Part shown: positions 44,747-54,865 of the stretch, piece after piece
How positions within the stretch are numbered: the first letter of the stretch is position 1
Layout: each line of letters opens with the position of its first letter
NCBI RefSeq assembly: GCF_001667505.1
Contig: NZ_LZHZ01000019.1
Coordinates: 1-64,000 of the forward strand
Length of the DNA: 64,000 bases
Direction of reading: 5' to 3'
Source of the DNA: Mycobacterium sp. ACS1612
Lineage (GTDB): Bacteria; Actinomycetota; Actinomycetes; Mycobacteriales; Mycobacteriaceae
Program-made: the position numbers and the translations under genes
Notes under the pieces: model-generated
Told to the model about the DNA's origin: nothing
Seen by the model: the letters and a program-made list of their open reading frames with translations, nothing else
The model's database searches: none

Positions 44747-46368
44747 CCGCCGCGTTGTCGACGGTTCCTGCCGTCGCGCGAACCACGACCGGCCGTGCCA
44801 TCAACCGACTTGTGATCCGCCAGATCCGGCGCGGTGCCGCCATTGTCGCCGTGGTGTGCGCGGCGATGTCGGCCACGGTCGCCGTGCAGTACCAGACGAC
44901 GTTCAGAGGTTCGCTCGACGAATCCGGCTTGCGAGCTCTCGTTGACAACCCTGCGATCCGAATACTTTTCGGTACCCCCGTAGCGTTGGATGACGTGGGC
45001 GGGTTCACTGTGTGGCGTACCGCCACACCCATCCTCGTGCTTGCGTGTGTGTGGATTCTGTTGGCGGCCATCCGGATCACCCGCGGCGAAGAGGACGCCG
45101 GGCGCAGCGATCTACTGCTCGCCGGGCCCATTCGGACAGTCGATCTCGTCACCCATTACCTCACCACGATCGCCGCAGCCGCGCTGCTGATCGGGGCTGC
45201 GGTCGGAATCAGCCTCCTGGCAGCCGGCACGGATGCCGCGGGCTCGGTCATCTACGCGAGCGCGGTGCTCGGTGTGACGCTGACGTTCGGCACTGCGGGT
45301 GTCTTCGCGGCGCAACTCATGCCGACCCGATCCGCTGCGGTCGGCGTCACCGTCAGCCTGCTGGGCGCCGCCCTACTGCTCCGGATGCTCGCCGACAGCA
45401 CCACGCAATTCGCCTGGGCGGCATGGGCTTCGCCGTTCGGCCTCACCGCCCGCGCCGCGCCGTATGCGGACAACCGGCTGGCACCGCTGTTCACGCTCGC
45501 CGGGTTCTCCATCGCATTCGCGGCGGCCGCACTGGCTGCGGCCGGACGCCGCGACGTGGGCAGCGGCTTGGTGACGGTCACTACGAGGCGGGCGCCGCGC
45601 ACCCGACTGCTTGGCTCTGTCGGCGGATTCGCCGTGCGACGGGCGATACGGCTGACGGTCGGCTGGGCGGCCGGCATCACCGCGTACTTCCTGCTTCGCG
45701 GGACGTTGATCGCGTCGATCCTCGAGTTCTTCGAAAAGAACCCGCGTTTCGCCGAGTTGGCGGCCGCGGCAGGGTTCGGCGGGCTGGATTCCGCGAAAGG
45801 CTTCTCGGCGGCGTTGTTCGGTCTGCTGGCCATCCCGACCGGCTTGTACGGGGCTGTCCGCCTGTCCGCCATGATCACCGACGAGCGAGCGCGTCGATGG
45901 ACTCCCCTGTTCGCATCGCCGGTGTCGAGAACGCGCTTGATGCGCACCGAGATCACGATGACAACGGCGGGCGTGCTCGTGTTGCATGCAATTGCCGGGC
46001 TGATGATGGCGACCGGAGCGGCAGTTACGGGCGCGCCGCTGAGTTTCGGTGACGCCCTGGCCGGTGCGTTGAACTCGGCGCCGATCGCATGGTTGAGCGT
46101 TGGCGCCGCTGCACTAGCGGCCGGGTGGTTTCCGTCGGCGGTGCTCGCAACCGGAGTGCTGCCGGTCACCGGGGGTTTTCTGCTCGACGTCGTCACGCAG
46201 AGCGTTCGGGCACCGGCCTGGGTGGTGGACGCATCGCCGTTCGCCCACCTCTCACCCGTACCGGTGACGGCACCGGATTGGACGGCCACCGCGGCGCTCC
46301 TGACCATTGGCGCACTGTTGGCAGCCGTCGGGCTGGTGGGCTACCTGCGCAGGGACCTGACGAGCTGA
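44743..46368 (+). CDS. ABC-2-type exporter permease, double-size
   Basis: The 541-residue protein has about twelve hydrophobic segments (AAIVAVVCAAMSATVAVQYQ, TATPILVLACVWILLAAIRI, AAALLIGAAVGISLLAAG, GITAYFLLRGTLIASILEFF) and looks like a fusion of two six-helix ABC-2 halves, the arrangement of actinobacterial polyketide-antibiotic exporters. A cytoplasmic EEDAGRSDLLLAGPI segment is conserved in those proteins. It should form the membrane channel for the ATPase encoded just upstream. The substrate is unknown. Confidence 0.87.
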   Translation: MTAALSTVPAVARTTTGRAINRLVIRQIRRGAAIVAVVCAAMSATVAVQYQTTFRGSLDESGLRALVDNPAIRILFGTPVALDDVGGFTVWRTATPILVLACVWILLAAIRITRGEEDAGRSDLLLAGPIRTVDLVTHYLTTIAAAALLIGAAVGISLLAAGTDAAGSVIYASAVLGVTLTFGTAGVFAAQLMPTRSAAVGVTVSLLGAALLLRMLADSTTQFAWAAWASPFGLTARAAPYADNRLAPLFTLAGFSIAFAAAALAAAGRRDVGSGLVTVTTRRAPRTRLLGSVGGFAVRRAIRLTVGWAAGITAYFLLRGTLIASILEFFEKNPRFAELAAAAGFGGLDSAKGFSAALFGLLAIPTGLYGAVRLSAMITDERARRWTPLFASPVSRTRLMRTEITMTTAGVLVLHAIAGLMMATGAAVTGAPLSFGDALAGALNSAPIAWLSVGAAALAAGWFPSAVLATGVLPVTGGFLLDVVTQSVRAPAWVVDASPFAHLSPVPVTAPDWTATAALLTIGALLAAVGLVGYLRRDLTS

Positions 46369-46423
46369 CCAGGACGAAGACAGATGAACAGGATTTCGCT
46401 GACCGCGGTCGTATGGTGCTGAT

Positions 46424-46867
46424 ATGCACGCCGAGGACATGGCCGAGGACTTCCCGGTGGTGACAGTCGACTCCAATGCGCTGGAAGCCGCACGCATGCT
46501 CGCCGAGCACCGTCTGCCGGGAATTCTGGTCACCGATGAGTCCGGGCACCCCTTTGCCGTGCTACCGGCCTCGCAGGTGGTGCGGTTCATCGTGCCCACC
46601 TACGTCCAGGACGACCCGTCGCTGGCCGGCGTGATCAACGAATCGGTGGCCGATCGCGCCGCGGACAAGCTCGGCTCCAAAACCGTCGGCGATGTTCTAC
46701 CCGAACACCTGACCGACGTGCCGCCTGCGAACGCGGATGACACGATCATCGAAGTCGCCGCGATCATGGCGCGTTTCAAGAGTCCACTGGTTGCCGTGAT
46801 CAAGGATGGCGAGTTGCACGGGGTCGTGACCGCGTCACGACTGCTCGAAGCGGCGCTGAGGCACTAG
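46424..46867 (+). CDS. CBS-domain protein, Rv2683-like
   Basis: The 147-residue protein consists of two CBS motifs: [37 protein letters not shown], and [43 protein letters not shown] pairs bind adenine nucleotides and regulate partner proteins. The stop is four bases before the ArsB-type permease, so it probably senses nucleotide state for that transporter. It corresponds to Rv2683, next to Rv2684/Rv2685. Confidence 0.88.
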   Translation: MHAEDMAEDFPVVTVDSNALEAARMLAEHRLPGILVTDESGHPFAVLPASQVVRFIVPTYVQDDPSLAGVINESVADRAADKLGSKTVGDVLPEHLTDVPPANADDTIIEVAAIMARFKSPLVAVIKDGELHGVVTASRLLEAALRH

Positions 46868-46871
46868 TTCA

Positions 46872-48164
46872 TTGACGACTGTCATCGCGATCACCGTCTT
46901 CGTGGTCGCGTACGCGCTTATTGCCAGCGACCGCATCAACAAGACGTTGGTCGCGCTTTTCGGCGCCGGCATCATCGTGGCTCTCGGCATCGTCGAGTCC
47001 CAGGACGTGTTCTATTCGCACGAGACCGGAATCGACTGGGATGTCATCTTTTTGCTCTTCGGCATGATGATCATCGTCAGCGTGTTGCGGCAGACAGGTG
47101 TATTCGAATACGTGGCGATCTGGGCGGCCAAACGGGCGAAAGGTTCGCCGCTGCGGATCATGATCCTGCTGGTATTGGTCACGGCGTTCGCATCGGCGTT
47201 GTTGGACAACGTGACAACGATCCTGTTGATCGCTCCCGTCACCCTGTTGGTGTGTGACCGCCTCGCCATCAACCCGGTGCCCTTCCTGATCGCAGAGGTT
47301 CTCGCGTCGAACATCGGTGGCGCTTCGACCCTGGTGGGCGACCCGCCGAACATCATCATCGCCAGTCGAGCAGGCCTGACGTTCAACGACTTCCTCGTCC
47401 ACATGACGCCGATAGTCATCATCGTCGTCGTCGCGTTCATCGCGCTGCTGCCGATGGTGTTCCGTGGTTCGTTCGACGTCGACCCCGCGCGAGCGGCCGA
47501 CGTGATGTCACTGGTGGAACGGGAAGCCATCCGTGACCCGCGACTGCTGATCAAGAGCGGCGTCGTGCTCGCGCTCGTCTTCACCGCGTTCATCGGCCAT
47601 TCGGTGTTTCACGTCGCGCCGTCGATCGTCGCGCTGCTGGGAGCCGGCATTCTGATCTTGATCTCGGGCTTGGACCGACGCGACTATCTGGCGGGCGTGG
47701 AGTGGGAGACGCTGCTGTTCTTCGTCGGACTGTTCGTCATGGTCGGCGCGCTGGTGAAGACCGGTGTCGTCGACGAACTGGCGCGGTCGGCAACCGAGAT
47801 CACGCACGGAAACGGGCTGCTGACGGTGATGTTGATTCTCGGTGTCTCCGCGCCGGTGTCCGGGGTGATCGACAACATCCCCTTCACCGCGACGATGACG
47901 CCGATCGTCGGCGAGTTGGCGGCGAGCATGCCCGACATGGCGCACCCCAACGCGCTGTGGTGGGCGTTGGCACTCGGGGCGGACTTCGGCGGCAACCTCA
48001 CCGCGGTCGGGGCCAGCGCCAACGTCGTGATGCTTGGAATCGCCCGTCGCGCAGACTATCCGATCTCCTTCTGGGAGTTCACCCGCAAGGGGCTGTTGAT
48101 CACCGTGGTGTCCATTGTGCTCTCGGCGCTCTATCTCTGGCTGCGGTACTTCGTCTTCGGCTGA
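46872..48164 (+). CDS. ArsB/NhaD-family anion permease, Rv2684/Rv2685-like
   Basis: The 430-residue permease has about eleven helices with the family motifs [80 protein letters not shown] and [20 protein letters not shown]. These paired DN/GG/N motifs form the substrate site in ion-transporter superfamily proteins, including ArsB. Annotation as arsenite transporter is traditional for the M. tuberculosis genes and is not proven. Start TTG 46872. The pairing with the CBS protein suggests regulated transport. Confidence 0.87.
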   Translation: MTTVIAITVFVVAYALIASDRINKTLVALFGAGIIVALGIVESQDVFYSHETGIDWDVIFLLFGMMIIVSVLRQTGVFEYVAIWAAKRAKGSPLRIMILLVLVTAFASALLDNVTTILLIAPVTLLVCDRLAINPVPFLIAEVLASNIGGASTLVGDPPNIIIASRAGLTFNDFLVHMTPIVIIVVVAFIALLPMVFRGSFDVDPARAADVMSLVEREAIRDPRLLIKSGVVLALVFTAFIGHSVFHVAPSIVALLGAGILILISGLDRRDYLAGVEWETLLFFVGLFVMVGALVKTGVVDELARSATEITHGNGLLTVMLILGVSAPVSGVIDNIPFTATMTPIVGELAASMPDMAHPNALWWALALGADFGGNLTAVGASANVVMLGIARRADYPISFWEFTRKGLLITVVSIVLSALYLWLRYFVFG

Positions 48165-48220
48165 TTGCGCTCCATGCGTAGACCACCGCGACGCGATCGG
48201 GCGGGCTACCGTGGACGGTC

Positions 48221-48685
48221 ATGATCATCGAACGGCAGAGCGTCGTTGGTGCGCCCGCCGATCAGGTGTGGGCGCGGGTAATCACCGCCGAGGGCATCAA
48301 CGACGAGGTGCGGCCGTGGATGACGATGTCGATGCCCCGCGCGATCCGGGGGCTCACCATCGACGACGTGCCGGTCGGCATACCGTTGGGGCGCGCTTGG
48401 CTGCGGTTGTTCGGCGTGGTCCCGTTCGACTACGACCTGCTGACCATCGCGGAACTGCAGCCGGGCCGCGGCTTCGACGAGCAGTCGACCATGATGAGCA
48501 TGCGTCGGTGGCGCCATCAGCGCTTCGTGAAGCCCGACGGTGAGTCCAAAACTGTTGTGCGCGACCGCATCACATTTGAGCTTCGGGCACCGCTTCGGTT
48601 CGCCACACCCGCGGTTGCAGCAGGGCTGCGGGCGCTGTTCGGCCACCGGCACCGACGTCTGCGGCGGCATTTCACCACGTCCTAG
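48221..48685 (+). CDS. SRPBCC-like protein
   Basis: The 154-residue protein starts IIERQSVVGAPADQVWARVI, the opening of the START/SRPBCC helix-grip fold, followed by EVRPWMTMSMPRAIRG and a beta-rich middle (GRAWLRLFGVVPFDYDLLTI). The basic C-terminus (FGHRHRRLRRHF) is distinctive. It may bind a hydrophobic ligand; no catalytic role is visible. It is a single gene between arsB and the Lrp regulator. Confidence 0.72.
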   Translation: MIIERQSVVGAPADQVWARVITAEGINDEVRPWMTMSMPRAIRGLTIDDVPVGIPLGRAWLRLFGVVPFDYDLLTIAELQPGRGFDEQSTMMSMRRWRHQRFVKPDGESKTVVRDRITFELRAPLRFATPAVAAGLRALFGHRHRRLRRHFTTS

Positions 48686-48690
48686 CGACA

Positions 48691-48700
48691 CGAGCAGACG
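48691..48700 (+). repeat. CGAGCAGACG intergenic motif copy
   Basis: This is the same decamer as in the inverted pair at 40312/40360, here single, six bases after the SRPBCC stop and followed by CGGAATGG. The meaning is unknown. Confidence 0.5.
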
Positions 48701-48744
48701 CGGAATGGCCGCCGAACCCCTGGCGGCCGTGCACAATCGAGGCC

Positions 48745-49221
48745 ATGGTTGATATCGGCGATGCGCCCCACCGGCCACCGCTCGATCACATCTCGAAGGC
48801 CATCATCAGCGCGCTGCAGCAAAACGGACGGCGGTCCTACTCGGCGATCGCCGAGCAGGTGGGTATCTCCGAGGGCGCGGTCCGGCAGCGGGTGCAGCGC
48901 CTGATGAGTGGCGGCGTGATGCAGATCGTTGCCGTCACCGACCCGACGGAACTCGGCTTCGGACGCGAGGCGATGATCGGCATCTGCTGCTCCGGTGACA
49001 GCCTGCAGGTCGCCGAAAAGCTCACCGAGGTCGACGCAATTGACTACGTCGTGGTGACCGCAGGCAGATTCGACGTGGTGGTCGAGGTGGTGTGCGAAGA
49101 CGACGCGGAGTTGCTGAACATCCTCAATACCCAGATCCGCTCGCTACCCGGCGTCTATCTCGCGGAAACCCTGGTCTACCTGAAAACGCTGAAGCAGCAA
49201 TACAACTGGGGCACGCGTTAG
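48745..49221 (+). CDS. Lrp/AsnC-family regulator
   Basis: The 158-residue protein has an N-terminal HTH (LDHISKAIISALQQNGRRSY, SAIAEQVGISEGAVRQRVQR) and a C-terminal RAM ligand-binding domain (EAMIGICCSGDSLQVAEKLT, DYVVVTAGRFDVVVEVVCED, LNTQIRSLPGVYLAETLVYL). Lrp proteins bind amino acids or derived acids and assemble into octamers. Its stop interlocks with that of the convergent LuxR-ATPase gene (TTAG, 49218-49221). Target genes cannot be deduced. Confidence 0.92.
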   Translation: MVDIGDAPHRPPLDHISKAIISALQQNGRRSYSAIAEQVGISEGAVRQRVQRLMSGGVMQIVAVTDPTELGFGREAMIGICCSGDSLQVAEKLTEVDAIDYVVVTAGRFDVVVEVVCEDDAELLNILNTQIRSLPGVYLAETLVYLKTLKQQYNWGTR

Positions 49222-51800
49222 GTCAGCAGGCCCAATTCACGCGCTTTCCGCACCGCGTCGCGGCGCTTTGTGACGTCAAGTTTCGTCAGGATCGCCGAGA
49301 CGTGATGGTCGACGGTCTTGACCGACAGATACAGGCGCTCCGCGAGTTCGGCGTTGGTCAGGCCGTCGTCGAGCAACCGCAACACCTCGGTCTGGCGCGT
49401 GGTCAGACCCGCGGGGTTGGCCAGTGTCGTCGCGCGCCGACGGGCGGGCACCACCGAAATGCCCTTCGAGCGTAGGTCCCGGCGCACCTTGGCAGCCACC
49501 GCGTCGGCGCCGAGCCGATCCAGGATGTCCAACGCCCGCGACGCATGGGCAGCGTCGGCGGAGTCGACCAGCGCGAGCGCGGCGTCGTACGGCATCGAAC
49601 GACGATGGAAGTCGTCGGCCGCGGCCTCGTAGGCCCCGTCCAGCAGCAGCCGATACGGTTCGGCCACCCCGACGACGTCGACGTCGTCGCCCAACCGTCG
49701 CAACCAGACCGCCAACTCACCGCGCGACCATTCCAACCCCGCGACCGGCCCGCCCATCAGTAACTCGCGACATCCCGCGATACGATCGTCAGGTTCTCCT
49801 GTGAGCCAGCACATTTCGACGATCGCGGCGGCGACGGGCAACATCCGGATCGGCTCGGCGAACCGGCACGCCAACGTCCAGGCGTCGTCGAGTAACGGGC
49901 CTGCGGTCCCGCACTTGCGCATGTCCACCACCGCGCGGATCAGCGACGGCCACGTCCTGGCCAGCGGGGCACTCGGAAACTCCAGCAGCCGGGCGGCATC
50001 GGCCGCCGCGTCGTCCCAGTCCCCCACCATCAGCGCAAGCCGTGCGCGCGAACCCATCTGCCAGACCCGGCAGATCGGGAGGTCGTGTTCATGCATGAGC
50101 GGGATGCTGACGTCGAGTAGCTCGGCGGCGACGTCGAGCCTGCGCTGCTCGACGTCGAAGTAGGTGATGTTGCTCCAGCCACCGGAGTACAACTCGTCGA
50201 TGTGTGTGGGCGCCGAATCGAGAATCGCCATGATCTCGTCGCGCCCAGTCTCGTCGCCGTTGAGCAGAACCGCGTAGTTGTCGATCAGCCGGACGCGGAT
50301 CCCCAAGTCGGTATCGCCGGTCTTGTCGGCGACTTCGCGGGCACGCGCGACCAACGCCTTGGCCCGGTCCAGTTCGGTCGCCTGCACGGCGAGGTACGCC
50401 TGCATCGCAAACGCGTGGCCAAGCTGCACCAGCTGCGTGGCGTCGTCGGCGTCGGGGTTCAGCACCGACATCGCTTGGCTGGCATGGCCTTCCGCTTGTC
50501 CACGGTCGGCGTTGTACCACTGGTAGACGGCCAGCGAGTGGTGGTTGGCGCTGACCGCGGCCGGCTGGCCCAACTCCTGGCGGATCCGCATCGCGCGGTG
50601 ACATGAGGAGATCGCGTCGGCCAGCCGGTCGGTCAGGTAGTACTCCCACGCAAGCTGTTCGAGCAATTCCGCCTCGGACTGCGGCTGCAACGCGCCGCCC
50701 CGCTCGAGCGCGATCGTGAAGAACTCCGTCGACTGGCTGTGGGCGCCCGAACGCGCCGCCGTGGCGCCCGCTTCTCCGGCGTATCGCCGGATCCTGTCGA
50801 TGTCGCCCGCGCCGAGCGCGTGGTGGGTCAACACCGCAGGGTCGACGTGACCGGTGGCCTCGTAGGCGTCGATCAACCGGCGATGCAGTCGCGGTTCGGC
50901 ACCGGCGGGGATCACGCTGCGGATCGCGAGTCGGCACAGGTCGTGACGAAAGGCGACTCCGCGCGGACTCCTGCGGATCAGGCCCGCCTCGGCCAGCGCC
51001 CGCGATGCAGGCAACGTCACGCCCAGATCGACCAGCAGGTAGTCCGGAATTACGCCCGGCGAGCAGGTCAGCAAGTTCAGCAGATCCCACGCCGAGGGGT
51101 CCAGCCCGGAGGTGCGCGCGAGCACCGCGTCGCGCACGGTGGTCGGCAGGTCGTCGCCGTGGTGTTCGAGCATCTCGCACACGAAGAACGCGTTGCCGCC
51201 GGTGATGTCGTGCAGCCATCCCGGATCGACGCTGCGCTCGCCGACGAGGGATTCGACGGCCTGCAGGGACAGCGGCGGGATGGTCAACGACTCGGCGCGC
51301 GGCGACCGGGCCACGTCGCCGAGCAGTTCGCGCATGCGATGGTTGGCGCCGACCTCGTCGTCGCGAATGATCCCGATGACCAGCGAGCGGCTTTGTGCGA
51401 TTCTGCGCAGCACGAACCGCAACAGGTCGATGGTGCCCTGGTCGGCCCACTGCAGGTCGTCGAGGACGAAAACCGAAGGCGCGGTGCACAAGTCGTCGTG
51501 CAGAGCGGCGAAGATATCGTACGGCGCATCGCTGTGTTCCAGCAGCTCCCTGCTGGCAGGCGCAAGCGCGTGTGAGAGGTCGCGGATCGGGCCGAGGGGG
51601 CGCGGCGTCGGCAGCGGGTCGCAGACGCCCCACAACAGACGTTCATCGCGGATCCACCCGTCGACGAACGATTCGACGAACGACGTCTTGCCCGCACCGG
51701 ACTCCCCGCTGACGATCAACATCCCGCCGCGCCCCGCACGCGCGTAGTCGGCCCTGGCTTGCAGCCTGCCGAGTTCGTCGGTGCGCTCGATGAGCTTCAC
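49218..51800 (-). CDS. LAL-type LuxR regulator with AAA ATPase
   Basis: The 860-residue protein starts KLIERTDELGRLQARADYAR. Walker A is LIVSGESGAGKTSFVESFV, Walker B VFVLDDLQWADQGTIDLL, followed by TPR-like helices and a LuxR HTH at the end (GLTTRQTEVLRLLDDGLTNA, KTVDHHVSAILTKLDVTKRR). These large ATP-binding LuxR (LAL) regulators activate transcription in response to inducers. The GTG at 51800 is preferred, since the domain starts right after; the frame is open to 51962. Divergent from the DUF4242 gene, which is a candidate target. Confidence 0.9.
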   Translation of the reverse strand: MKLIERTDELGRLQARADYARAGRGGMLIVSGESGAGKTSFVESFVDGWIRDERLLWGVCDPLPTPRPLGPIRDLSHALAPASRELLEHSDAPYDIFAALHDDLCTAPSVFVLDDLQWADQGTIDLLRFVLRRIAQSRSLVIGIIRDDEVGANHRMRELLGDVARSPRAESLTIPPLSLQAVESLVGERSVDPGWLHDITGGNAFFVCEMLEHHGDDLPTTVRDAVLARTSGLDPSAWDLLNLLTCSPGVIPDYLLVDLGVTLPASRALAEAGLIRRSPRGVAFRHDLCRLAIRSVIPAGAEPRLHRRLIDAYEATGHVDPAVLTHHALGAGDIDRIRRYAGEAGATAARSGAHSQSTEFFTIALERGGALQPQSEAELLEQLAWEYYLTDRLADAISSCHRAMRIRQELGQPAAVSANHHSLAVYQWYNADRGQAEGHASQAMSVLNPDADDATQLVQLGHAFAMQAYLAVQATELDRAKALVARAREVADKTGDTDLGIRVRLIDNYAVLLNGDETGRDEIMAILDSAPTHIDELYSGGWSNITYFDVEQRRLDVAAELLDVSIPLMHEHDLPICRVWQMGSRARLALMVGDWDDAAADAARLLEFPSAPLARTWPSLIRAVVDMRKCGTAGPLLDDAWTLACRFAEPIRMLPVAAAIVEMCWLTGEPDDRIAGCRELLMGGPVAGLEWSRGELAVWLRRLGDDVDVVGVAEPYRLLLDGAYEAAADDFHRRSMPYDAALALVDSADAAHASRALDILDRLGADAVAAKVRRDLRSKGISVVPARRRATTLANPAGLTTRQTEVLRLLDDGLTNAELAERLYLSVKTVDHHVSAILTKLDVTKRRDAVRKARELGLLT

Positions 51801-51961
51801 AAAACCGATGCTAACGGGGTGAGCGCCGCCCTGAGCAGCGAATATGACCGTCACCGCAAAGATGGGTAACTTCCCCCCATGCCCGGGCGGCCGAGGTGGC
51901 CGAACGTTGTCTTCATCCGCGGCGCACGGTCGCGGAACGTCGATCAAGACAGGAGACAACA

Positions 51962-52252
51962 ATGAAGCGCTTTCTGATCGAGCGGCAGATCCCCGGGGCC
52001 AGCGAGCTGACCGAAGAGCAGTTGGCAGGCATCGCCGCGAAGTCCAACGACGTCGTGGCGTCGCTGGGCGTGCCGTATCGCTGGATCACCAGCTATGTGG
52101 CCGGCGACAAGATCTACTGCGTCCACGAAGCCGAGGACGAGGACACCATCCGCGAGCATGCCCGCCGCGGCGGGTTTCCGGCCAACTCGGTCACCGAAGT
52201 GGCCAACGAGTTCGGCCCGCACACGGCTGAGCGGATGGTCAGCACGCACTGA
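51962..52252 (+). CDS. DUF4242 protein
   Basis: The 96-residue protein (KRFLIERQIPGASELTEEQL, VPYRWITSYVAGDKIYCVHE, IREHARRGGFPANSVTEVAN) matches the DUF4242/nickel-binding-type ferredoxin-fold family found widely in actinobacteria. An AGGAGACAAC ribosome-binding site precedes the ATG. Function is unknown. It stands alone between the divergent LuxR-ATPase and the convergent MSMEG_6728-like gene one base away. Confidence 0.85.
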   Translation: MKRFLIERQIPGASELTEEQLAGIAAKSNDVVASLGVPYRWITSYVAGDKIYCVHEAEDEDTIREHARRGGFPANSVTEVANEFGPHTAERMVSTH

Positions 52253-52253
52253 T

Positions 52254-52733
52254 CTACTGCGGTATGCGTCGTGGCCGGTCGGATGCCGGCCACACATACG
52301 GCAGATCGTCGGGCACGTCACCGAAGACCGGTTGGTAATAGGCCGGATCCTTGCGCAGCAGGGCCGATTGGTGACTGCGGTGGAAGTTCTGATCGCCCAG
52401 CCACGGCGGCAATTCGCCCGCGGCCGCCAGTGCGGCCTGAGCGCGCGGCTCCGCGACGCCGGTGCCACGCGTCAGGTCGGCGAGCAGCGTCGTCGCACAG
52501 GTGTCGGCGTTGCCGAGTTCGCACCACACCGCGCAGATGTCGAGGCCGTAGCTTACCAACGCCTCTTCGTAGCCGGCCCACATCGCCGCGGCGGGGTGAT
52601 GCCGCCAGCCGTAACCGGCCACCGTCAGCGCGCGGACGACCTGAATGGTCTCGACCCGTTGCTTGCCGAGTCGGCGTTTGTCCAGCACCCTTGCCGTCGC
52701 GGCGAATTCGGCGTACGGCAAGAAAGTCTGCAT
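52254..52733 (-). CDS. MSMEG_6728-like conserved protein
   Basis: The 159-residue protein starts MQTFLPYAEFAATARVLDKR with RLGKQRVETIQVVRAL and contains HPAAAMWAGYEEALVSYGLD, PPWLGDQNFHRSHQSALLRK and DLPYVWP. This is the family annotated as MSMEG_6728, related to T4 pyrimidine-dimer-glycosylase-like proteins. ATG 52733 is used; it lies four bases after the katE stop, so they are co-transcribed. A role in DNA repair after oxidative or UV damage is possible but unproven. Confidence 0.82.
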   Translation of the reverse strand: MQTFLPYAEFAATARVLDKRRLGKQRVETIQVVRALTVAGYGWRHHPAAAMWAGYEEALVSYGLDICAVWCELGNADTCATTLLADLTRGTGVAEPRAQAALAAAGELPPWLGDQNFHRSHQSALLRKDPAYYQPVFGDVPDDLPYVWPASDRPRRIPQ

Positions 52734-52737
52734 GGTG

Positions 52738-54846
52738 TCAGGCAGGCACCGGGTCGGTCTCCCGGTCCCATGCGCGGTGCTTGGCGAGTTCTGCTGCGAA
52801 CGCGTCGCAGAACTCGTCGGTGAGGTCGTCGGCGGCCGCCGCGGTCGACACGACGCCGTTCGACACGACGATGTCGGTGTCGTCGGCCAGTTGTTCGGCG
52901 ATGCCGATGTTGCGCAGCAGATCCACACCGGAACCGAAAGCGCCGACGGCCTTGAGGTGTTTGTAAGCCTCGGCGATGAAATGCATTGCGTAGCCGTCGC
53001 CGGACAGCGTTTCCACCGACTGCGGACCACACGGCACTACTACCGCGTCGTAGAGCACCGACGACATGGTGGTGATGGCGCGGTCGACGGCGACCTCGCC
53101 GCCTGATCCGCCTGCCAACGTCCCGCCCGCAACCGGAGCCAAGACCTCCACCATCGCGCCTCGCTGTTCGAGTGCCCGCTTTACCCGTTCGACGCCTTCC
53201 GCGTCGACGCCGGCCGCCGCCAGCACCGCGACCTTGCGGGTTTCGACGCTGTCGGTGGCGGTGTTCAGCTGTGAGAGCGCGGGCGAGGCGGGCATCTTGT
53301 CGTCGACCGGCTCTTCGGCCGGTGCGGGCAGTCCGAGCTTGGCCGCGACGCCGCTGGCCAGTTCGTGGTCGACGAGGTTGAGCTGGTCGACCACCCTGGC
53401 GCGGATCTCGGGTGTCTCGACCTTGCCCAATTCGAATGCGTACGCGGCGACGATGTGCTTGGCCTCGACCGCCGACATGCTCTTCCAGAACATCCGCGCC
53501 TGGCTGTAGTGGTCGGTGAAATTCTTGGCGCGCTGGCGGATCTTGTGGCCGTCGACCTTCTCGGTGTAGTGGCGGAATACGCCCTCGTCGGCCAGCGCCG
53601 GACAGCCGCCGCCCAGCGTGTTGGGGAAGTAACTACTCCTGCCCTGCGGTATTGCATGCTGGCCGTAGCCGTCCTGCTGGTTGTTGCGGACGTCGGCGAG
53701 CGGCCGGTTGACCGGCAACTGCGCGAAATTCGGGCCGCCGAGCCGGATCAGCTGCGTATCCAAATAGGAGAAGTTGCGGAATTGCAGCAAGGGGTCATTG
53801 GTGAAGTCGATACCGGGGACCACGTTCGCGGTGTGGAAGGCGACCTGCTCGGTTTCTGCAAAGAAATTCTGCGGATTGCGGTCGAGCACCATTTTGCCCA
53901 CCGGTCGAACCGGAACCAGTTCTTCGGGAATGAGTTTCGTCGCGTCCAGAAGATCGAAACCGAAGTTGAACTCGTCACTTTCAGGAACCAGCTGGACACC
54001 GAGTTCCCACTCCGGGAAGTCACCGGACTCGATCGCCTCCCACAGATCACGCCGGTTGAAGTCGGGATCTTTGCCCGCGACCTTCTGGCATTCGTCCCAG
54101 ACAAGGGAGTGCACACCGAGTTTCGGCTTCCAATGGAACTTGACGAAGGTGCCTTCGCCCTTGTCGTTGACGAGACGGAAGGTGTGCACCCCGAACCCCT
54201 GCATCATCCGATAGCTGCGCGGCAGGGCCCGGTCCGACATCAGCCACATGATCGTGTGCAGCGTCTCCGGCTGCAGGGAGACGAAGTCCCACAGCGTGTC
54301 GTGGGCCGACTGCGCCTGTGGGATCTCGTTGTGCGGCTCGGGTTTGACCGCATGCACGAAGTCGGGGAATTTGATGCCGTCCTGGATGAAGAACACCGGG
54401 AAGTTGTTACCGACGAGATCGTAGTTGCCCTGCTCGGTGTAGAACTTCGTCGCGAAGCCACGCACGTCGCGAACAGTGTCGGCCGATCCGCGCGAACCGG
54501 CGACGGTCGAGAACCTGACGAAGACGGGAGTTTGTTTGCCCGGGGTTGTCAGGAATCTGGCGACGGTGTACTCGGCGAGCGAGTCGTCGTACGGTTCGAA
54601 GTAGCCGTACGCACCCGCTCCGCGGGCATGCACGACGCGTTCAGGGATGCGTTCGTGGTCGAAATGGGTCATTTTCTCGCGGGCGTGAAAGTCCTCCAGC
54701 AGAGTGGGGCCGCGTTCACCGACGGTAAGCGAGTCGTCGGTGTGGTCCACCCGAACCCCCTGCTGGGTAGTCAGGTAGCCCTGCTCCCGGCTGACGCGTA
54801 CGCCGTCGAGTTGCTCTTGCTTAGCGTTGTGCCCGTTGTCCACCAT
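52738..54846 (-). CDS. katE: Large-subunit catalase KatE (HPII-type)
   Basis: The 702-residue catalase has the active-site His in [30 protein letters not shown], the distal Asn region [20 protein letters not shown], and the haem-ligand Tyr in [18 protein letters not shown]-terminal DJ-1/PfpI-like flavodoxin domain follows ([40 protein letters not shown]), as in clade 2 catalases. It removes H2O2. The ATG at 54846 is taken as start; a TTG at 54864 is possible. It follows the TrmA-like gene closely. Confidence 0.94.
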   Translation of the reverse strand: MVDNGHNAKQEQLDGVRVSREQGYLTTQQGVRVDHTDDSLTVGERGPTLLEDFHAREKMTHFDHERIPERVVHARGAGAYGYFEPYDDSLAEYTVARFLTTPGKQTPVFVRFSTVAGSRGSADTVRDVRGFATKFYTEQGNYDLVGNNFPVFFIQDGIKFPDFVHAVKPEPHNEIPQAQSAHDTLWDFVSLQPETLHTIMWLMSDRALPRSYRMMQGFGVHTFRLVNDKGEGTFVKFHWKPKLGVHSLVWDECQKVAGKDPDFNRRDLWEAIESGDFPEWELGVQLVPESDEFNFGFDLLDATKLIPEELVPVRPVGKMVLDRNPQNFFAETEQVAFHTANVVPGIDFTNDPLLQFRNFSYLDTQLIRLGGPNFAQLPVNRPLADVRNNQQDGYGQHAIPQGRSSYFPNTLGGGCPALADEGVFRHYTEKVDGHKIRQRAKNFTDHYSQARMFWKSMSAVEAKHIVAAYAFELGKVETPEIRARVVDQLNLVDHELASGVAAKLGLPAPAEEPVDDKMPASPALSQLNTATDSVETRKVAVLAAAGVDAEGVERVKRALEQRGAMVEVLAPVAGGTLAGGSGGEVAVDRAITTMSSVLYDAVVVPCGPQSVETLSGDGYAMHFIAEAYKHLKAVGAFGSGVDLLRNIGIAEQLADDTDIVVSNGVVSTAAAADDLTDEFCDAFAAELAKHRAWDRETDPVPA

Positions 54847-54865
54847 GTCGGGGCGGGTACCCAAA

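Noticed and set aside
43826-46368. Calling the ABC pair the orthologues of Rv2686c–Rv2688c
   Set aside because: The window has one ATPase and one double-size permease on the plus strand ahead of the CBS gene, while the M. tuberculosis set is three genes in another position; family similarity alone is not enough.
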